Shown here piece by piece: positions 7,517-16,700 of a stretch of 39,964 nucleotides of DNA; position 1 is the stretch's first letter; each line of letters starts with the position of its first letter. The position numbers were made by a program, and so were the translations under genes. Under the pieces are notes generated by a model that saw only the letters and a program-made list of their open reading frames with translations, searched no databases and had not been told where the DNA came from. The DNA lies in IMG/VR virus record IMGVR_UViG_3300046804_003091, positions 1 through 39,964 of that record, one strand, 5' to 3'. The DNA comes from a virus.

Positions 7517-9206
7517 CTAGAGCTCGATCTTCCGAAGCCAATATCAATACATGAAGTAGTGCTAAGAAGAAAACTTCTTGCATTTGGTTTTGTACCTTAA
7601 CGACCCTACCAGTTGGCATGTTTCGTTTTTTCAATACATCATAATAGAAGTCATCAATACTTACTTCTTTATCTCCAATTAAATGTTCAACTCCATCTAA
7701 AAAATCTTCGGGTTTAACAGTTTCTAATTGTTTGTGCTTACCTTCCATGATTTCTGCCCAAAATCCAAGCATCCTTTGTGGAGTCTTAAATTTGGCCACT
7801 AAATCATTATGAACTTTGTCCAGAGATGGATGATATTGATAAACATAATAAAATAACATGTAGCTTATAGCTTTAAGGAATGTCTGTTCATATCCTTCAG
7901 TGTGTAAAGCACGAACTAAAGTATCGTACTTAATCTTAAATTGTTTCTTAGCGATATCTTCTTGCAAGTCAACATATAGCTTAACAATCTTTTGACACAT
8001 GTCGTCTGGTCTAAACATACGAGTTCCAGTATCTAAGTTGCCAGCCGGACACTGATAACATGCATTCTTATAGTCGCACGTCTTGCACTGCTCTTCCTCT
8101 TCGAACATCTTAGCATATTCTTTTTGGAAATGCTTATATCGATCTATATAGATCGTATCATTAAAAATATTTCCAAGGATAGTATCAGCAGTTGGACCAC
8201 CTTTTTGGTTTGTGAAGAAGTAGCAACCAGAGAAGTCACCGCTTGCATCAATCGCGATCATATCAGAACCGATCATGCAATTCTCTTCGCCTTTCTTACC
8301 AACACCTTCACTGAAGTGTATTTGCAAATCTTCATACTTGTCTAGTGAGTTAAGGATGTCTTTATGCAGAGTATTCCATTCCTGCTCTGTCCATTGGATA
8401 AATCCACGTGCAGAATCTAATATAAGCGGATGAACAACTAAGCGTCTAATTCCTCGCTCATACAGGTTATCAACAAACTCTGCAAAGTATGGTGCATTCT
8501 CTCTTGCAAGTGTACAACGTACAGTTACTCGTTTTTGGAATTTGGGCTCTTCTGGGATGTTTTGGATCTGATCCATGAGCTTGTTTATCTTATCTTGACC
8601 GATCTCTCTGTGATCGACCTCTGACTTGTCAGTATCTAGCGAGATAAGCATATATGTGAAGTCGTGCGAGAAATATTCATCAACGAGCTCTTGAGTTAAT
8701 AATAACCCGTTAGTTACTATGCCGATGACAGTATTACTTTCACCACGAGAGTTAACCTCTAATTCAGTCGTATTCTTACGGAGGAAATCTAAGATGATAT
8801 CTTTATGGATGAGCGGTTCGCCGCCAAAGAATTGAAATACTTTCTTTTGATTAGTATTTGCATCTTTTAAGAATCTATACGCAGTTAAGAGAGACTCATT
8901 GGTAAACCTACCAAAGTCTTTCTTGTGCTGCTCATAACAATAAGAACATGACAAATTACATGCATTAGTTAATATAAGGTTCATCTGTTTCAATTCACTA
9001 AACAGATACTTTGTATTGCTTATATTAAGTATTGTCTCGCCTTCCTTTGGAACGACAGAGATTAACTTGTTAATTTTGTCCAATCCTTTAGGAGTAATAA
9101 TCTTCTCACTAAGGAATTGAAACTGACCATCAGTCTCAACTACTGAGGCTTTATGATCTTCTTGTCTTTGTCTTTGAGCTTCGGTTTTTAACCAAATAGT
9201 CTTCAT
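7485..9206 (-). CDS. Radical SAM/SPASM enzyme (cassette enzyme 1)
   Basis: I take the start at ATG 9206-9204, which overlaps the stop of the Cys-tailed peptide gene as ATGA, giving 573 residues. A further in-frame start is possible at 9242 but would sit inside that gene. The cluster motif is C83-x3-C87-x2-C90 (NACNLSCSYC), with GGEP at 128-131 and a TNG strand at 165-167. SPASM cysteines are C310, C328, C374, C377, C383, C386 and C404. About 165 helical residues follow, an extension unusual for sulfatase-maturase types. The direct translational coupling to the peptide gene makes this the most likely first modifying enzyme. Chemistry is not predictable from the sequence alone. Confidence 0.93.
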   Translation of the reverse strand: MKTIWLKTEAQRQRQEDHKASVVETDGQFQFLSEKIITPKGLDKINKLISVVPKEGETILNISNTKYLFSELKQMNLILTNACNLSCSYCYEQHKKDFGRFTNESLLTAYRFLKDANTNQKKVFQFFGGEPLIHKDIILDFLRKNTTELEVNSRGESNTVIGIVTNGLLLTQELVDEYFSHDFTYMLISLDTDKSEVDHREIGQDKINKLMDQIQNIPEEPKFQKRVTVRCTLARENAPYFAEFVDNLYERGIRRLVVHPLILDSARGFIQWTEQEWNTLHKDILNSLDKYEDLQIHFSEGVGKKGEENCMIGSDMIAIDASGDFSGCYFFTNQKGGPTADTILGNIFNDTIYIDRYKHFQKEYAKMFEEEEQCKTCDYKNACYQCPAGNLDTGTRMFRPDDMCQKIVKLYVDLQEDIAKKQFKIKYDTLVRALHTEGYEQTFLKAISYMLFYYVYQYHPSLDKVHNDLVAKFKTPQRMLGFWAEIMEGKHKQLETVKPEDFLDGVEHLIGDKEVSIDDFYYDVLKKRNMPTGRVVKVQNQMQEVFFLALLHVLILASEDRALDDAISYKLLH

Positions 9207-9409
9207 ACAGTCCCACGGCCACAAGCGCAAGCACACTGACATTCACAGACAGTGTTATAATCATCATAAAATATGTGGCTGTGAGATGCTAAAGATTCTA
9301 GCACATCGAGCATTTGTCTAAATGTATCAGCAGAGATGGTATCGCCTGCATTTTTTGTTGATCCAAGCGATGAACCACTACTGAATTCACTTGTATTTTC
9401 TACACCCAT
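9203..9409 (-). CDS. 68-aa Cys-tailed peptide, candidate substrate of the radical SAM cassette
   Basis: The product begins MGVENTSEFSSGSSLG, has a helical middle (SADTFRQMLDVLESL, 26-40), then HSHIFYDDYNT and a tail with cysteines at 55, 57, 59, 61 and 63 (CECQCACAC) followed by GRGTV. Such strict C-x-C alternation in the last 14 residues is the pattern of a modified or metal-binding tail, and the arrangement of leader, helix and Cys core looks like a RiPP precursor. The segment I25-T53 lines up without gaps with residues of the 123-aa virion protein at 11609-11980 (H-x-H-x(1-2)-Y-D-D), so the body may be a structural domain. The gene starts one base after the upstream stop and its own stop overlaps the first radical-SAM start. 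A metallothionein-like role is the main alternative. Confidence 0.85.
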   Translation of the reverse strand: MGVENTSEFSSGSSLGSTKNAGDTISADTFRQMLDVLESLASHSHIFYDDYNTVCECQCACACGRGTV

Positions 9410-9410
9410 C

Positions 9411-10376
9411 TTAATTTACCTCTTCGTAATGTTTAGTAACTTTAATGTTGTATACTAAACGGTTTCCACTATTAATAAATGTCCAATCCATGGTATTTCC
9501 AGTATTTAGTCTTAAACTAATATAGCCGCTTTGTTGTCCATTTTTAAATCGTGCTTTGTATTTATTAGATCCCAAATTATCGATATTTAAGTCAGATGCA
9601 ATTTTTATTAATGTTGGATCTATATTTTCATCTAAAGCTTGTCTAAGAATACCTAATGCACCGATATCCATATCAAACTCATTGCCCTTTACTACATACC
9701 ACTTATCTTCAAGAGGATATGCATTCTTACTCATCTTAGGTTTTAAGAACTGAGTAGCAAAATCTCCCATATGCGCATCTAGATTTCGAAATCTGGCTTT
9801 ATCTGTTTCAAATTCTATATCATCGCCTAATACTAATACCGAAGGATTAAATACTACTAGATATATTGGAGCATCTTTCATCTTATAAGCATAAAACCAT
9901 GTCACAGTACTAATATGCTTATTTGAATCTTCGGTTATAAATTCATCTTTCTCTACATTATAAAGATGTCCACCCATCCAAGGGTTTCTAGTATAGAATA
10001 CACTATTCTGAATAATATCAGTGTGTGTTCCACCATTCATAAAAGTTCCAAAGCCCAACGACTTTTCTTGATTTTTATCTAGCCAATCAATTATAAAATC
10101 TACAGCAATTCCACGTGTTACAGACTTATTCATGTCCATACCAGGTTGTACAAACTGTTTAGTAAGTACAAAGTCAACAGGATCTTCTATATAACCATTA
10201 TTCTTATTGAATACAATCTTATTCTCTTTCTTTTCGAAGTGATATAGATAAGATTGTGGTTCCTTTGGGTTTATCCAAAAACCTTTATTGTCATAATCAG
10301 AATTCCATGTTTGGACAGCATCTAGCCATGGGGTACTTTTTGTTTGACCACATTGAAAAAATACTATAGGTTTCAT
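9411..10376 (-). CDS. Unrecognised 321-aa protein heading the cassette
   Basis: I place the start at ATG 10376-10374, preceded by GGAG five bases away (GGAGATGTGATG); a longer frame to 10424 lacks such a site. The 321-residue product begins MKPIVFFQCGQTKSTPWLDA. It contains FGTFMNGGTHTDIIQN near residue 130, several aromatic-rich strands and a C-terminal beta-rich stretch (YISLRLNTGNTMDWTFINSG). I do not recognise a family, and no radical-SAM, P-loop or protease motif is evident. It is one base upstream of the Cys-tailed peptide gene and so is first in the coupled cassette. It may be a virion domain protein, a carrier or an unidentified enzyme. Its start is only ten bases from the divergent aminotransferase start. 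Confidence 0.82.
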   Translation of the reverse strand: MKPIVFFQCGQTKSTPWLDAVQTWNSDYDNKGFWINPKEPQSYLYHFEKKENKIVFNKNNGYIEDPVDFVLTKQFVQPGMDMNKSVTRGIAVDFIIDWLDKNQEKSLGFGTFMNGGTHTDIIQNSVFYTRNPWMGGHLYNVEKDEFITEDSNKHISTVTWFYAYKMKDAPIYLVVFNPSVLVLGDDIEFETDKARFRNLDAHMGDFATQFLKPKMSKNAYPLEDKWYVVKGNEFDMDIGALGILRQALDENIDPTLIKIASDLNIDNLGSNKYKARFKNGQQSGYISLRLNTGNTMDWTFINSGNRLVYNIKVTKHYEEVN

Positions 10377-10385
10377 CACATCTCC

Positions 10386-11612
10386 ATGTTTAATTATAAT
10401 TATGTTCTTCCGTATACAAATCACTCGGATCTTGAACCACTAATCATCAGTTCCGCTGAGGACTTCCATTTGATTACGAAGTCTGGCCAGCGGATCCTAG
10501 ATGCCCAATGCGGTAATATAAACTGCAACCTGGGTTACTCTCAACATTCAATATCCAATGCTATTTATAACGCCTCCCAAACTTTACCATTCAGCAGGCA
10601 CAATAATGGTATGTTGGCTGAGATAGGTGTTACGTATAGTCAACGATTAGCAGAATATTTCCCCGTACATAAGAAGTTCTTTTTTGGAAGTTCTGGCTCA
10701 GATGCTATTGAGACCGCATTGCGTTTGTCCTATATGACACGTTTAAAACAAAAGAGTGATAAGACAAAGATAGTCACAGTTAAAGGATCGTATCATGGGT
10801 CTACATGGTTAACTGGTTCTATCAGTGATCTTGGTGGGTTAGGACAACACTTACCAGATTGGCCAGAAAATATTAAAGTATCATCGCCATTTGGAAATGA
10901 TGGTCAAGCAACTCTAAATGAATTGGCGCGTTTAGATGTATCAAAGATTAGTTCAATCGTCATCGAACCATTTACTTACTTATCTGGTGTGTTTGAATGT
11001 CACTATGATTTCTGGGATGAGTTAAGTTATTTCTGTGTAGCAAACGATATTCATCTAATCTTAGACGAATCTGCATCTAGCTTCTTTAAAACGGGTGATG
11101 CATTCCATTATTATTCATTACCAATTACACCAACATTTATTGTGCTATCGAAGAGTATCACCGCTGGATATGTGCCTCTATCTGCTGTAGGAATTCATAA
11201 AGATATTTGGGAGATATTAGAGTCTGAATGGATAGTGCATGGATGGACAAATAGTGGATCGATTGTTGGTCTTGCTGCTGCAAATGAAGCACTGAATCTA
11301 TTTGAACAAAACAACTATGATAATCACGCGCTTGTCGAAGAGTTTTTAGATTGGCTAATAAGTGAGCATGACATTACCTCAACTAGACAGGTTGGTAATT
11401 TCTTTGCGTTTGATATGAAATCTAGGAAATGGCGCCGAGATGTTGGCGTTAGATTTGCATCCGTTGCATTAAAGCATGATCTTCAATTAACAACGTTTAA
11501 GTATGATGCTATTGCTAGAGGCTTAATACCTCTAAATGCTGGAAAAGAATATTTTGATGAATTAAAAGAAAAAGTTAGCAGAGTCGTAGAAGACTCTGCT
11601 CTACTACGTTAA
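10386..11612 (+). CDS. Class III PLP aminotransferase (GSA-aminomutase/BioA type)
   Basis: This 408-residue protein has the fold-type I, class III signature. GSSGSDAIETA (101-111) binds the cofactor phosphate, YHGS (136-139) stacks on PLP, E194-P195 and D227-E228 (LILDES) contact the pyridine ring, and K256 in LSKSITAGYVPL is the Schiff-base lysine. GWTNSGS (286-292) matches the usual 'T.SG.P' loop. Members move amino groups between amines or amino acids and keto acids, or act as aminomutases or epimerases on them. I use ATG 10386 rather than the TTG at 10344. It is the only plus-strand gene between 1 and 30.6 kb, facing the cassette head-to-head and meeting the 123-aa gene tail-to-tail with overlapping stops. 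It may supply or modify an amine for the cassette; this is inference. Confidence 0.9.
   Translation: MFNYNYVLPYTNHSDLEPLIISSAEDFHLITKSGQRILDAQCGNINCNLGYSQHSISNAIYNASQTLPFSRHNNGMLAEIGVTYSQRLAEYFPVHKKFFFGSSGSDAIETALRLSYMTRLKQKSDKTKIVTVKGSYHGSTWLTGSISDLGGLGQHLPDWPENIKVSSPFGNDGQATLNELARLDVSKISSIVIEPFTYLSGVFECHYDFWDELSYFCVANDIHLILDESASSFFKTGDAFHYYSLPITPTFIVLSKSITAGYVPLSAVGIHKDIWEILESEWIVHGWTNSGSIVGLAAANEALNLFEQNNYDNHALVEEFLDWLISEHDITSTRQVGNFFAFDMKSRKWRRDVGVRFASVALKHDLQLTTFKYDAIARGLIPLNAGKEYFDELKEKVSRVVEDSALLR
11577..11600 (+). other. Perfect 9-bp hairpin at the aminotransferase 3' end
   Basis: AGCAGAGTC and GACTCTGCT form a perfect stem around the loop GTAGAA, inside the last codons of the aminotransferase and just before the convergent gene's stop. 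There is no T run after it, so it is a weak terminator at best. It could slow or block readthrough between the convergent genes. Confidence 0.4.
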
Positions 11613-11980
11613 GCTGTACGATCATTAATTTCATGAGAATGGATTCGTAATACACCCACTCTTTGTTGTAAATATTGCTGAATTAATGCAGTGACTTCAT
11701 CAGTACTCGTCACATTTGGAATTGCACCAATTGATGCTACTGCTGATGTGCTTTTGTCTTCATAATAATTATTTCTATCTCCATTATTACCATATGTGGC
11801 AAGTTGATAAGCGTCGTCATATGTGTGATAATGACCTAACCAGCTGTTGGTTAAATTGATTAATGAATTCATATCATCTAATCTTATTACATTTCCAGAT
11901 TGAATATTATTTCTTAATGTAGTTATTGGACTATTATCTGGAAATACATTAGCTTTAGGAGAACGAGAATCTTGTGCCAT
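11609..11980 (-). CDS. Virion-type protein, 123 aa
   Basis: The protein contains GNVIRLDDMNSLINLTNSWL followed by GHYHTYDDAYQLATYG, then a Ser/Thr linker, a helix (DEVTALIQQYLQQR) and a HSHEIND tail. The first block aligns with the central segment of the Cys-tailed peptide (9203-9409), pointing to a shared small fold. It lies at the distal end of the baseplate and fibre operon, and its stop overlaps that of the convergent aminotransferase. I take it as a minor tail or fibre component. No catalytic motif is visible. Confidence 0.72.
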   Translation of the reverse strand: MAQDSRSPKANVFPDNSPITTLRNNIQSGNVIRLDDMNSLINLTNSWLGHYHTYDDAYQLATYGNNGDRNNYYEDKSTSAVASIGAIPNVTSTDEVTALIQQYLQQRVGVLRIHSHEINDRTA

Positions 11981-11981
11981 A

Positions 11982-12383
11982 TTATGCCTCTATGACTTCG
12001 TCATAAAAAGATTTATCTGCTGTAGGAGGTATTCGTACATACACTTTATTTGCTACAATGCCCATTTCGATCATCTTCTTAACTAAACCATCAATATAAG
12101 TTTGTGTTTCATTGATATCATAAGATTCTAATAGCGATTGAATATAATCCACAGATTCTTTATCATGATCTATATTAAGAAAGCTTTCATAAATTTCATC
12201 CCAATTAGGATCAATTACTGTATTACTAGAAATCTTCAATAGATCTCCAATATATGGTATTGCAGTATCATCATTTCCAATAATAGCAATTACTTGTTGT
12301 CCCTGTGGTTTGTCACCAAATACAAGATGAGTTAATATGTCATGCTTAATGACAAAATTAAAGAATACTTCTTCGTGTGTCAT
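11982..12383 (-). CDS. Unrecognised protein of the fibre operon, 133 aa
   Basis: I use ATG 12383-12381, which overlaps the stop of the fibre-like gene as TAATG; an ATG 15 bases upstream is less likely. The product (MTHEEVFFNFVIKHDILTHL) is acidic and largely helical, with EEIYESFLNID-like and SYDINETQTYIDGLVKKMIE segments but no membrane span. It could be a small fibre-assembly chaperone given its place directly after a fibre gene, but no family is recognised. Confidence 0.7.
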   Translation of the reverse strand: MTHEEVFFNFVIKHDILTHLVFGDKPQGQQVIAIIGNDDTAIPYIGDLLKISSNTVIDPNWDEIYESFLNIDHDKESVDYIQSLLESYDINETQTYIDGLVKKMIEMGIVANKVYVRIPPTADKSFYDEVIEA

Positions 12384-13489
12384 TATAGTATCACGCACTC
12401 AACTAGTTTTTCATTAAAATCCATATTAGACTCCAGTGCGATAGCTACTGGATTTACCATACCATAAATTGCTCTACCATCATTGGAAGCAATTACTGTT
12501 TGACCTTTAGAGATCGGGCCAATAACTCTTACAGGTACACGGCCGCGAAGAGCTATAGCTTGACCATCTGCATCCTTATTCATTAAGAATGCAGGGTTTT
12601 CTGAGATAACACCGACAGCGATTTGGCCTGGTGCAAATGATTGAGTGCACTCTGAATCACCTCCCATAGCAACAACCATAACTGTACCAACTGGATATTC
12701 TCTATCAGTTGTATATTTTTCTGCCAAGTCAGCGTATGATGCTGAAGTTGCACGACCACGGAATACATTCGTTGTGATATCACCATTTACGTCTCGCAAA
12801 GCAATTGTATTTGCAGTTGCTGCTGTCGCAGAAGCAAAACCATCTAACAAGTCTGCATCAAGACCTGAACCAAGTCCATCATTACCAGAGTGCCATGGAG
12901 TGTAACCAAGAGCTGCAACAACATTAGCGTTAGTTAAACTAAATTGCCCATTCGTAGAATTATATGTGATGTTGCCGTTTGTTGGAACACTTACTGCAGA
13001 TCTTGCACGTGCATTTGTGAAATAAAGATTAGTGCTACCTTCAGCTGTTGCATCAGTCGTGAAACTAATATTTGCAGAACCATCAAATGATGCGCCATTG
13101 ATTGTACGTCCTGTCGCTAACTTAGTAGCTGTACCAGCATTTCCACTTACATTACCTGTAACGTTACCTGTTAAATTTCCAGTCACATCTCCAGTTACAG
13201 GACCATTAAACTTAGTTGCTGTCATCTCTCCGGTAATTGATAAGTTACCAGCTGCAGTCAATACTAATTCATTTGTGTCAATTGAATCGACGTTAACTTT
13301 AAATTCATTTCCGCTAGTACTAATAACACCTGCAAGTGGAGCAGCTGCGCGAACCTCGTTGATAGCGTCAACTAGTGTTTCACCAACTGTTAAAAGCCCG
13401 GTTGTATCGCCAACGAAATCTCCAAGCTCATTGCTCTTTAATCTCCATTGGTTAAATGTATCTTGTAAGGTTACGTTAATGGCTGCCAT
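12383..13489 (-). CDS. Tail fibre-like protein with glycine-rich repeats and C-terminal G2-type domain
   Basis: This 368-residue protein has three parts. The N-terminal ~95 residues (FNQWRLKSNELGDFVGDTTGLL) resemble fibre-attachment modules. A short repeat region (VTGDVTGNLTGNVTGNVSGN, 98-117) and a 'T...S.TTD..EG.tNLYFTNAR' module follow, both very common in phage fibre shafts. The C-terminal ~130 residues start at YADLAEKYTTDREYPVGTVM, recalling peptidase G2-like or intramolecular chaperone domains of fibre tips. Likely a trimeric short fibre or whisker-like protein. Confidence 0.78.
   Translation of the reverse strand: MAAINVTLQDTFNQWRLKSNELGDFVGDTTGLLTVGETLVDAINEVRAAAPLAGVISTSGNEFKVNVDSIDTNELVLTAAGNLSITGEMTATKFNGPVTGDVTGNLTGNVTGNVSGNAGTATKLATGRTINGASFDGSANISFTTDATAEGSTNLYFTNARARSAVSVPTNGNITYNSTNGQFSLTNANVVAALGYTPWHSGNDGLGSGLDADLLDGFASATAATANTIALRDVNGDITTNVFRGRATSASYADLAEKYTTDREYPVGTVMVVAMGGDSECTQSFAPGQIAVGVISENPAFLMNKDADGQAIALRGRVPVRVIGPISKGQTVIASNDGRAIYGMVNPVAIALESNMDFNEKLVECVIL
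13136..13201 (-). repeat. Short direct repeats coding VTGN-type units
   Basis: About five units of 12 bases coding (V/L)(T/S)G(D/N) in tandem, in the fibre-like gene. They are part of the shaft-forming repeat rather than a separate DNA element. The low complexity creates long antisense open frames on the plus strand here, which I disregard. Confidence 0.6.
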
Positions 13490-13499
13490 TTATGTCTCT

Positions 13500-13742
13500 C
13501 TATTTTTGTATGTTAGCAACAAGGGTAGCTAACATCCCTTTAATTTCACATAGTTCTTCTTTGATATTACTAATATCATTTGTATTCTTTTCAACATCAG
13601 CCTGTGTTTTAATCAAGCGTTGACGCTGTTGCAAATACTTATTATAAGCACTGTCATCTTTATTTATGACGCTCTTAGAGACTGGGTCTCGAAATAAACG
13701 AGACTCATTCTCTACTTTTATAAGACCTTCACCGTTATGCAC
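13500..13742 (-). CDS. 80-aa baseplate-region protein with C-terminal coiled coil
   Basis: I choose GTG 13742-13740, nine bases after AAGGA; TTG 13748 would leave only three. The product starts with a conserved-looking module, EGLIKVENESRLFRDPVSKSV, a type I have seen in small baseplate-region proteins of marine T4-like phages (from memory). It ends in a helix with heptad pattern (NDISNIKEELCEIKGMLATL). It overlaps the 3' end of the 2133-aa gene, so expression is coupled to it. Confidence 0.72.
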   Translation of the reverse strand: MHNGEGLIKVENESRLFRDPVSKSVINKDDSAYNKYLQQRQRLIKTQADVEKNTNDISNIKEELCEIKGMLATLVANIQK

Positions 13743-16700
13743 AAGCAATAATCCTTAGATCTTTCACACGAGGTACTTGAGCAGTATTACCTGACTTAAA
13801 CACAATCTTAACTACAACCGCATCAAAAGCTGCTAAGTCACTCATCTCATATGTAACATCAGTAAATGTATTTTGACTAGATGTCTTAGTTAATGCTGCA
13901 GTTGGTTCAGCTTTAACGAAATTAAACTGTGTAATATCAGTAGTTGAACCAGATGGTAATAGCTTATAATAAACTTCAATATCTGAACCTGTAACTGCTG
14001 GAATATTAGCGCCAAACATAATTCTTAAGTATGTAGACTCGTTAGCTAAGTTAACTACTCGAGTAATATACTTAGACTCACCTGAACCACCCACAGGAGC
14101 AATCTCTGATACAAAGTTATCTAACATTGTGATAGTAGTTGCAGTAGATGATTGAGTTGTAAATGTGTGGTCACAAGTAATAGTTGAACCATCAGATGCC
14201 ACAGCAGTCACTAAGATAGGATCAGTTGTATTATTTGTACCAGATGATGTATTACTAATGCTAATATACTTACCAACACCGATACTTGCTGCATCACTGC
14301 GATATGTACTTGTATTTGGAATGCTAATTACACTACCAGAATATGTTACACCCGTAGTTGCAGTCATCACAGTCTTATAATCAATATCCACATTGTTCTT
14401 AGTAGAATATGTGTAAGTATCAATCTTATTATTGATAGTAGTCAACGACATACGTGATGTATCAATAACTGGAGACAAGTTCTTGTTCTCAGAGGTTAGA
14501 CGAGCTACAACATTTAATGATTTATCTCCAGACAAAGCAGACAAGTTTTCATTTGTTTGTGAAGCAATAATATTTGGTGTATCAAAGTATGTAGTAATAT
14601 TTGGTACTAATGATGTCTCTGTAGAAGCTGGATTGTATGACTGATTAATAGGAGTCATACCAAACGCTAATGTTGTTTCAGAGAATGTTTGTGATTGAGC
14701 GATAAAGTTAACAGCATCATAACCAACGTTTATAGTTGCTACAACATCTGAACCACCTACATAACCGCTTGCGGTAGCATTAGAACCTACGTCGATTACA
14801 AATGAATCAATCTCAGTATCAACAACTGTAAATGTGTCATTTAAACCGCTTGATGAAGTTGTTACTATGCCGTTATATGTTCCAGCTGCAACGTTAGAGA
14901 TGATTACTGATGAACCATTTGGCATAGAATGGTTCTTTGCAAATACACGAACCATAGAAGAACCGCTCTTGGTTTGGAATGGATCTCCTTCTAATACGAT
15001 TGGAGGTAATGGTTCATTATTAAAATTAACTGCTGGAGTCTTTGTAATATCAAACTCTGCAGCATATATTGTAAACTTCAAGTCTTGTTCTTGGTTGGCT
15101 GTCCATGTAGAAGCATTTTGTGATTTAAATAGAACGCCAGCGTAAGGTTGCTCAGAGATGAAACGATCTGTACCGATATTCTTCTCACCAAGCTGTGCAA
15201 TCCAAACTCTATATGCGTTAGAGTCTGATAATAATACTATACAATATTCAGTAGCATCTTGTAAGTAAACAGGCGACGCAAATGTGAATGTAGTTGCAAC
15301 TGGTTCAATTCCTGATGGATCCACATTAACTTTATCTGGTGTTAATGTAACACGAGAGAATGGAAGAACACGTTGACCTGGATAACCGTTTACAACTTCG
15401 CGAATTTGAAGTGTCACAGGAATGCCGATATCTTTAGTTGCAAAGAATACATCTACTTTAGTAATGAATGAACCGCCGTTAGATTGTACCAAGAATGTTT
15501 GTGCAAGAGGATCATACCAACCAGTATCACGCGTTAAACGTTCGTCTGAATAAACTTCTGTTTGTCTTGTTTGGCCAACGGCTTGTGTTGTTATCTCAGC
15601 ATTTCTAACGGCGTTGATGGTCTTTTGCTTAGTTTCTAAAATACCCTGTGCACGATATTGTGAACGACCTTGGGTTGTAAAGTCAAGAGAACCAGTTGCG
15701 CTATCAGTTAATTTAAAATCACGTATACCAGTGCGGAAACGAATAGAATCTGTATTTGGAATAGAGAATACACCAGCAACAGAACCATTAAAGTTTGTTA
15801 TTAAATCGCTAGCAGTAGTTGCAACTACTACACTTCCATTGATTGTATATTCAGCACCAGAGATTGAACCCTTTATGATATCTCCATCTTGGAAAGCGCC
15901 TTTAATATTTAATAAGTAAACGGCTTCTGCGTATGGTTGTTCAGAAGATTTTTCTGTTAAAACTGCAATGCCAGTAGCTGGAGATATAGCTTGTGTGTTA
16001 TAAGTTGTACTACCACGCTGCTTAACGTATACAACATCACCTTTGTTGTATGACATTTCAGCTTTACCATTAACTTGACGAGCAAACTCTTCAGCTGCAC
16101 CTCCCACGTTGGTATCAGTAATAAATGGTGTACCATTACCAGCAGTAATATTAACTTTTGTAGCTGGAGTTACAAATAAGTCAATGTCTGTATCATCAAA
16201 GAAAGGATGTAACAATGTATTTGGTTTTAAACCTTTACATACAAACAGTAGTTCACGCGAACGAATATAGGGGATTAATGCAGATTGAAGAACTTTATCT
16301 TCAACAACTTGATAATCTGTCTTAGCAGTAATGGATGTTTGAATACCTGTACGAGATTGTCCAAGTGTAGTAGCTTGTGTTTGGAATGTAAGTACACGAG
16401 CACCAGCAGCTCCATTACCAAATGAAGTTGCATCACCACCAATAGCTTGTAATTCAGCTTGTGTAAATGTGTGACGATCTGACCAACGACCTGCACCTAA
16501 ACCATAATCTTTGCTGTCGAATCCACGAGTAACAACCAAACGATCGATATTACGAGTTTGACCAACCCAATTAGTTTCCCATGCACCCCAAACAGTACCT
16601 AATGCACCTGTTGCTTCAAGCGCGGTTTGTACAGCTGTGAAGTTGCCTTCCACATTGTTTACAATGTCTGGACGACGGTTTACTTCAAACCACTCATCTG

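Noticed and set aside
9207-9242. Upstream start for radical-SAM enzyme 1 at 9242
   Set aside because: It would translate the coding DNA of the Cys tail in another frame; the ATGA overlap at 9206 is the pattern of the whole cassette.
10344-10385. TTG start for the aminotransferase at 10344
   Set aside because: The TTG lacks a ribosome-binding site and the added residues lie over the divergent gene start; ATG 10386 gives a normal N-terminus for the family.
12645-13532. Long antisense open frames opposite the fibre-like gene (86 and 166 aa on the plus strand)
   Set aside because: They arise from repetitive, low-complexity sequence of the coding strand, have no ribosome-binding site and show Val/Pro/Ser-rich shadow composition.
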